From: Streptomyces iakyrus
GTDB taxonomy: Bacteria; Actinomycetota; Actinomycetes; Streptomycetales; Streptomycetaceae
Length of the DNA: 64,000 nt
NCBI RefSeq assembly: GCF_000717055.1
Contig: NZ_JNXI01000005.1
Location: 62,001-126,000, forward strand
Direction: 5' to 3'
Made by a program: the position numbers and the translations under genes. Positions 60,742 through 64,000 of the stretch are shown piece after piece. Position 1 is the first letter of the stretch. Each line of letters begins with the position of its first letter. Below the pieces are notes generated by a model that saw only the letters and a program-made list of their open reading frames with translations, did no database searches and had not been told where the DNA came from.

Positions 60742-61209
60742 ATGAGCGAGCGACTCCAGCCGGGGGACGTGGCCCCCGCCTTCACCCTGCCCGACGCCGA
60801 CGGCACCGAGGTGTCCCTGTCGGACCACAAGGGCCGCAAGGTCATCGTGTACTTCTACCCGGCCGCCCTCACGCCCGGCTGCACGAAGCAGGCCTGCGAC
60901 TTCACCGACAACCTGGAGCTGCTGGCGGGCGCGGGCTACGACGTCATCGGCATCTCCCCCGACAAGCCGGAGAAGCTGGCCAAGTTCCGCGACAAGGAGT
61001 CCCTGAAGGTCACCCTGCTGGCCGACCCGGACAAGCAGGTCCTGGAGTCCTACGGCGCCTTCGGCGAGAAGAAGCTGTACGGCAAGACGGTCGTCGGCGT
61101 CATCCGCTCCACGATCGTGGTGGACGAGGAGGGCAAGGTCGAACGCGCCCTGTACAACGTCAAGGCCACGGGCCACGTCGCCAAGATCATCAAGGATCTG
61201 GGAGTCTGA
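60742..61209 (+). CDS. bcp: Peroxiredoxin Bcp (thioredoxin-dependent thiol peroxidase)
   Basis: A 155-residue cytosolic peroxidase. The peroxidatic Cys47 and resolving Cys52 lie in TPGCTKQACDF, and FYPAALTPGCT and DPDKQVLESYGAFGEKKLYGK are typical of atypical 2-Cys Bcp/PrxQ. It removes H2O2 and organic peroxides with thioredoxin. Divergent from the DUF3618 gene. Confidence 0.92.
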   Translation: MSERLQPGDVAPAFTLPDADGTEVSLSDHKGRKVIVYFYPAALTPGCTKQACDFTDNLELLAGAGYDVIGISPDKPEKLAKFRDKESLKVTLLADPDKQVLESYGAFGEKKLYGKTVVGVIRSTIVVDEEGKVERALYNVKATGHVAKIIKDLGV

Positions 61210-61229
61210 GACCCCGCTGATCGACTCGC

Positions 61230-61268
61230 GAGCGGCTCGTACCGGTGAAATTCCGGTACGAGCCGCTC
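61230..61268 (+). terminator. Rho-independent terminator after bcp
   Basis: A perfect 16-bp stem (61230-61245 with 61253-61268) around TGAAATT, followed by CGCTTTTG. Confidence 0.87.
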
Positions 61269-61364
61269 CGCTTTTGGGTGCGTTCCGGGGGTGACTGTGC
61301 GATAAGCGGGTCGTTACTCCGTGCGAGGTCACGAACGGGTGGTCGAGGACGGAGGGACATCTCG

Positions 61365-62027
61365 ATGGGGGCCAGCGCGTACACCAGGGAGCGGCTGGAA
61401 GAGGCGGCTCGGGGGGCCGGGTCGCTGTCGGAGGCGTTGGAGAGGCTGGGGGTGGATCCGCGGAGTTCCACGCGGAATTACATCCGGGAGCGGATGAAGA
61501 AGCTGGGGGTGGACACGTCGCACTTCGAGCGGGAGGGGAACAAATGGACGAAGAAGGTTCTGCAAGCCGCCGTCTCCGCTTCGTCCAGCATGAACGACGT
61601 GCTGAGGCGCCTCGGGCTTGAGCTGGTCGGGGGTCATCACACGCACATCAGCCGCCGCATCAAGGCGTACGGCATCGACACCTCACACTTCGTGCCGGCG
61701 GTCCGCACGGAGAGGATGCGGCACAACCAGCGTCGCAGGAGCGCCGAGGAGATCCTCATCGAGGACACCTCCGCGCACCCCAGACGGGTTCCGAGCGCCC
61801 GCCTCAAGAGGGCGATGAGCGAGCTGGGGATCGAGGAGCGCTGCGCGATGTGCGGCATCGAGGCTGTGTGGCTGGGGGAACCACTGCCTCTGGAGGTCGA
61901 CCACGTCAACGGCAACTGGCGCAACAATCGAGTGGAGAACGTTCGGTTCCTGTGCCCCAACTGCCACTCGACGACGGACAGTTATCGAGGACGCGGCATG
62001 GGACGCGAGCGGAGGCGTGCCTCATGA
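61365..62027 (+). CDS. HNH endonuclease with two N-terminal helical repeats
   Basis: A 220-residue protein. Two similar DNA-binding-like repeats (about 15-50 and 68-102) each end in LGVDTSHF or YGIDTSHF, followed by a zinc HNH nuclease: CAMCG, LEVDHVNGNW, NVRFLCPNCHS. GGAGGGAC lies 8 nt before the ATG. The next HNH gene starts within its stop (ATGA), and that gene runs into tRNA-Leu. A linked pair of homing-like or defence nucleases. Confidence 0.82.
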   Translation: MGASAYTRERLEEAARGAGSLSEALERLGVDPRSSTRNYIRERMKKLGVDTSHFEREGNKWTKKVLQAAVSASSSMNDVLRRLGLELVGGHHTHISRRIKAYGIDTSHFVPAVRTERMRHNQRRRSAEEILIEDTSAHPRRVPSARLKRAMSELGIEERCAMCGIEAVWLGEPLPLEVDHVNGNWRNNRVENVRFLCPNCHSTTDSYRGRGMGRERRRAS

Positions 62028-62527
62028 GCGGCCGGCGAACCCGGCCCACCCCCGGAGAACTGCGCGCCGCGGTCGCCACGTCGTCCTCCCTAGCGGAGGT
62101 GCTGCGCCGCCTGGGACGACCGGACAACGGTGGACAGCGGGCGGCGTTGCGTCGACAGATCGCGCAGGAGCGGCTGGACACGGCGCACTTCCTGGGACAG
62201 GCACACAACCGAGGCAAGCCGGGCACCATCCCGGCCAAGCGCCCCGAGGAGATCCTGGTCCGGCACGATGGCAAGCGCAGGACCACGACCACACTGTTGC
62301 GCCGCGCTCTCAGCAGCGTCGGCGTACCCCAGCGGTGCGTGCGGTGCGGCATCGGCCCCGAGTGGCTGGGGAAGCCCATGACGCTTGAGGTGGATCACAT
62401 CAACGGGGACTGGAGCGACGACCGGCTGGAGAACCTGCGGCTGCTGTGTCCCAACTGCCACGCGGTCACCAGCACCTGGTGCCGGGGAGGTCGACGACCT
62501 GCTCCCGGTACCATGACAGGCGGCTAG
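62024..62527 (+). CDS. HNH endonuclease, second of the tandem pair
   Basis: A 167-residue protein homologous to the preceding one, but with one N-terminal repeat (LAEVLRRLGRPDNGGQRAALRRQI, ending LDTAHF). The HNH has CVRCG, LEVDHINGDW and NLRLLCPNCHA, so the metal and catalytic positions are intact. Translated by ATGA coupling. Its stop TAG ends on the first base of tRNA-Leu (62527), so the two must be transcribed and processed together. Confidence 0.82.
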   Translation: MSGRRTRPTPGELRAAVATSSSLAEVLRRLGRPDNGGQRAALRRQIAQERLDTAHFLGQAHNRGKPGTIPAKRPEEILVRHDGKRRTTTTLLRRALSSVGVPQRCVRCGIGPEWLGKPMTLEVDHINGDWSDDRLENLRLLCPNCHAVTSTWCRGGRRPAPGTMTGG

Positions 62528-62610
62528 CGGCGGTGGCGCAACGGCGACGCAGCAGGTTTAGGTCCTGTGGCCCCTGACCGGGCTTGAGGGTTCGAATCCC
62601 TTCCGCCGCA
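62527..62610 (+). tRNA. tRNA-Leu(TAG)
   Basis: An 84-nt cloverleaf. Acceptor arms GCGGCGG and CCGCCGC pair, discriminator A. Anticodon loop TTTAGGT gives TAG for codon CUA, between GCAGG and CCTGT. A long variable arm and GGTTCGAATCC follow. CCA is not encoded. The first G is also the last base of the HNH stop codon. Confidence 0.95.
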
Positions 62611-62611
62611 C

Positions 62612-62659
62612 GAGATACGGCCTGCACCATCGAAAGTTCGATGGTGCAGGCCGTATCTC
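62612..62659. terminator. 23-bp perfect hairpin after tRNA-Leu
   Basis: Arms 62612-62634 and 62637-62659 pair at all positions, from GAGATACGG to CCGTATCTC. The tight loop is AG plus fraying ends. It serves the tRNA and probably the convergent rdgB gene. Confidence 0.85.
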
Positions 62660-62665
62660 TTGTCG

Positions 62666-63268
62666 TCAGCCCAGCAGCTCCCGCACCACCGGCACCAGCG
62701 CCCGGAACGCCTTCCCCCGGTGGCTGATCGCGTTCTTCTCCTGAGGGGTCAGTTCCGCGCAGGTCCGCCTCTCCCCCTCCGGCTGGAGGATGGGGTCGTA
62801 GCCGAAGCCGCCCGAGCCGGAGGGCTCGTGGCGCAGCAGGCCACGCAACTGCCCCTCGACCACCCTTTCCGTGCCGTCGGGCAGGGCCAGGGCCGCCGCG
62901 CAGGCGAAGTGGGCGCCGCGGTGTTCCTCGGCGATGTCCGAGAGCTGGGCGAGGAGGAGGTCCAGGTTGGCCTTGTCGTCGCCGTGGCGGCCGGACCAGC
63001 GGGCGGAGAAGATGCCGGGGGCGCCGTTGAGGACGTCGACGCAGAGGCCGGAGTCGTCGGCGACGGCGGGCAGGCCGGTGGCCCGGGCCAGGGCGTGGGC
63101 CTTGAGGAGCGCGTTCTCGGCGAACGTCACCCCGGTCTCCTTGACGTCGGGGATGTCCGGGTAGGCGTCGGCACCGACGAGTTCGTGGGGCAGCCCGGCT
63201 TCGGCGAGGATCGCGCGAAGTTCGGTGATCTTCCCGGCGTTACGGGTGGCGAGGATCAGGCGACTCAT
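62666..63268 (-). CDS. rdgB: RdgB/HAM1 non-canonical purine NTP pyrophosphatase
   Basis: A 200-residue enzyme that hydrolyses ITP, XTP and dITP. LILATRNAGKITELRAIL, TFAENALLKAHALA, ADDSGLCVDVLNGAPGIFSARW and GGFGYDPILQPEG, with NAISHRGKA, are the family motifs. ATG 63268 gives the normal length. The usual upstream partner rph is not next to it here; a lipoprotein gene is. Confidence 0.93.
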   Translation of the reverse strand: MSRLILATRNAGKITELRAILAEAGLPHELVGADAYPDIPDVKETGVTFAENALLKAHALARATGLPAVADDSGLCVDVLNGAPGIFSARWSGRHGDDKANLDLLLAQLSDIAEEHRGAHFACAAALALPDGTERVVEGQLRGLLRHEPSGSGGFGYDPILQPEGERRTCAELTPQEKNAISHRGKAFRALVPVVRELLG

Positions 63269-63367
63269 GAGCCCCAGTATTGCGGGGGCCGTGGGCCGCG
63301 CCCCCTGAGGGGCGCGGGGAGCGCGAGCGACCACGGCGCACCCGCGCGCGGTCACCGTCCCGCGGTG

Positions 63368-63766
63368 CTACGGCGTACACACCTTCGTCAACTCGCCCGC
63401 CGCGTCCGTGACCGGGCTGATGTCGGGCGTCTCGTCGCCGTTCTCGACGGCCCCCTGGACCTCGATCAGGGCCTTGCGCATGTCCTGGGTCGCCTTGTCC
63501 AGGTCGGCGTTGTCCGTCTTGTCGCCGATCTTGTCGAGGTTGTCGCCGATGGACTGGATGGACTCGTCGATCTGCGTCGGGTCGTTCGACGCGTTGTCCA
63601 CGGCCTGCTGGAGCTCGGTCACGCTGTCGGCGACGGCTTCCGCGGTCTGGACGCAGTCGAGTGCCTTGTTGACGGCGTCGCAGCCGGTGGTGAGTCCGGC
63701 GGTCAGCGCGACGGCCGCCAGGGTGGTGGCGACGGCTGCGGTGCGGCGTCGGCGGCTCGCGGCCAT
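63368..63766 (-). CDS. Small secreted lipoprotein
   Basis: A 132-residue protein. The signal peptide ends in LTTGC, a lipobox. Two further cysteines (DCVQTAEA, KVCTP) could form a disulfide in the mature part, which is helical (DSVTELQQAVDNASNDPTQIDESIQSIGDNLDKIG). GGGACCGCTCC lies before the ATG. Function unknown. Confidence 0.72.
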   Translation of the reverse strand: MAASRRRRTAAVATTLAAVALTAGLTTGCDAVNKALDCVQTAEAVADSVTELQQAVDNASNDPTQIDESIQSIGDNLDKIGDKTDNADLDKATQDMRKALIEVQGAVENGDETPDISPVTDAAGELTKVCTP

Positions 63767-63927
63767 GGAGCGGTCCCTCTCGTTCGGCGGGCCGGTCGGG
63801 CCCGCGTGGCTGGCCGGGCGCGCGGGGATGAGCCGTGCGCCCGTACTCCTTCAGACGCGAGTGTGCTCGGCTCGGTTGCCCGTGCCGAGCACCCGTCTTG
63901 GTGTGCCCTTTACTTTTCGGGGGCGGC

Positions 63928-64000
63928 CTACTTCTCCAGGACGGCGTCGAGTGCGGTGCGCTGGTGGGCGGCGAGATCGGCGCAGCCGGCGACGGCGAGG
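63928..64000 (-). CDS. C-terminal end of an unidentified protein
   Basis: The window ends inside this gene. The visible end reads LAVAGCADLAAHQRTALDAVLEK before TAG. The stretch is too short to assign a family. Confidence 0.5.
   Translation of the reverse strand, partial: LAVAGCADLAAHQRTALDAVLEK

Overview
The window looks like a chromosomal segment of a Streptomyces species. GC is very high, third codon positions are almost all G or C, GTG and TTG starts are common, and both strands are densely coded. It carries the conserved cslA-glxA locus for the tip-associated glucan, AA10/GH6/GH30 glycan enzymes, LAxTG-type surface proteins and many actinobacterial families (DUF6412, DUF3592, DUF3618, DUF1707, SEC-C).

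Layout. Positions 1-2.7 kb hold the end of an ectoine-type amino-acid ABC importer (EhuC-D-A) and an IclR regulator. From 2.8 to 7.3 kb, two copies of tRNA-Lys(CTT), identical apart from nothing I could see differing, bracket a broken acyl-CoA synthetase end, a DUF3592 protein, a secreted LPMO behind a DasR-type operator, an SPFH protein and a secreted NlpC/P60-type hydrolase. From 7.4 to 15 kb come a FadR-type regulator, cslA-glxA, a GH6 lipoprotein and a class F sortase with a secreted partner. From 15 to 27 kb there is conserved housekeeping: HAD phosphatase, surface protein, TetR, a ROK repressor divergent from a sugar-type oxidoreductase across a clear operator, an F420-type oxidoreductase, FAH hydrolase, a YidC paralogue, a GH30 galactanase-like enzyme and a SEC-C protein.

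From 27.3 to 37.9 kb codon use and GC drop visibly and the genes change character. This block has a Vsr endonuclease, a DUF262 protein with a degenerate HNH end, a tightly overlapping ParB-like / SNF2 helicase / DUF3883-nuclease operon, and a cytosine-5 methyltransferase flanked by two paralogous zinc-finger/HNH-like genes. I read it as an acquired restriction or defence island whose combination I do not recognise as a named system.

From 38 to 43.2 kb a HAD hydrolase and an XRE/TPR-type regulator border a RiPP cluster: graspetide-type precursor, ATP-grasp ligase and a protein-isoaspartate-methyltransferase-like enzyme. This gene set is typical of ester-crosslinked, aspartimide-forming peptides. 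The precursor reading frame is continuous with an upstream gene, which is unusual.

From 43 to 64 kb are stress and housekeeping genes: a MarR-like regulator with a perfect operator, Hsp20, an alginate-lyase-like surface protein broken by a nonsense codon, an MFS transporter, DUF445, an SGNH hydrolase, a three-gene ABC exporter, a class A penicillin-binding protein, a Gdx-type SMR exporter behind a guanidine-III riboswitch, a GroES-like protein, Bcp peroxiredoxin, two tandem HNH endonucleases running into tRNA-Leu(TAG), and RdgB. No rRNA operon, CRISPR array, insertion sequence or replication origin was seen. All family assignments come from reading the translated sequence, not from searches.
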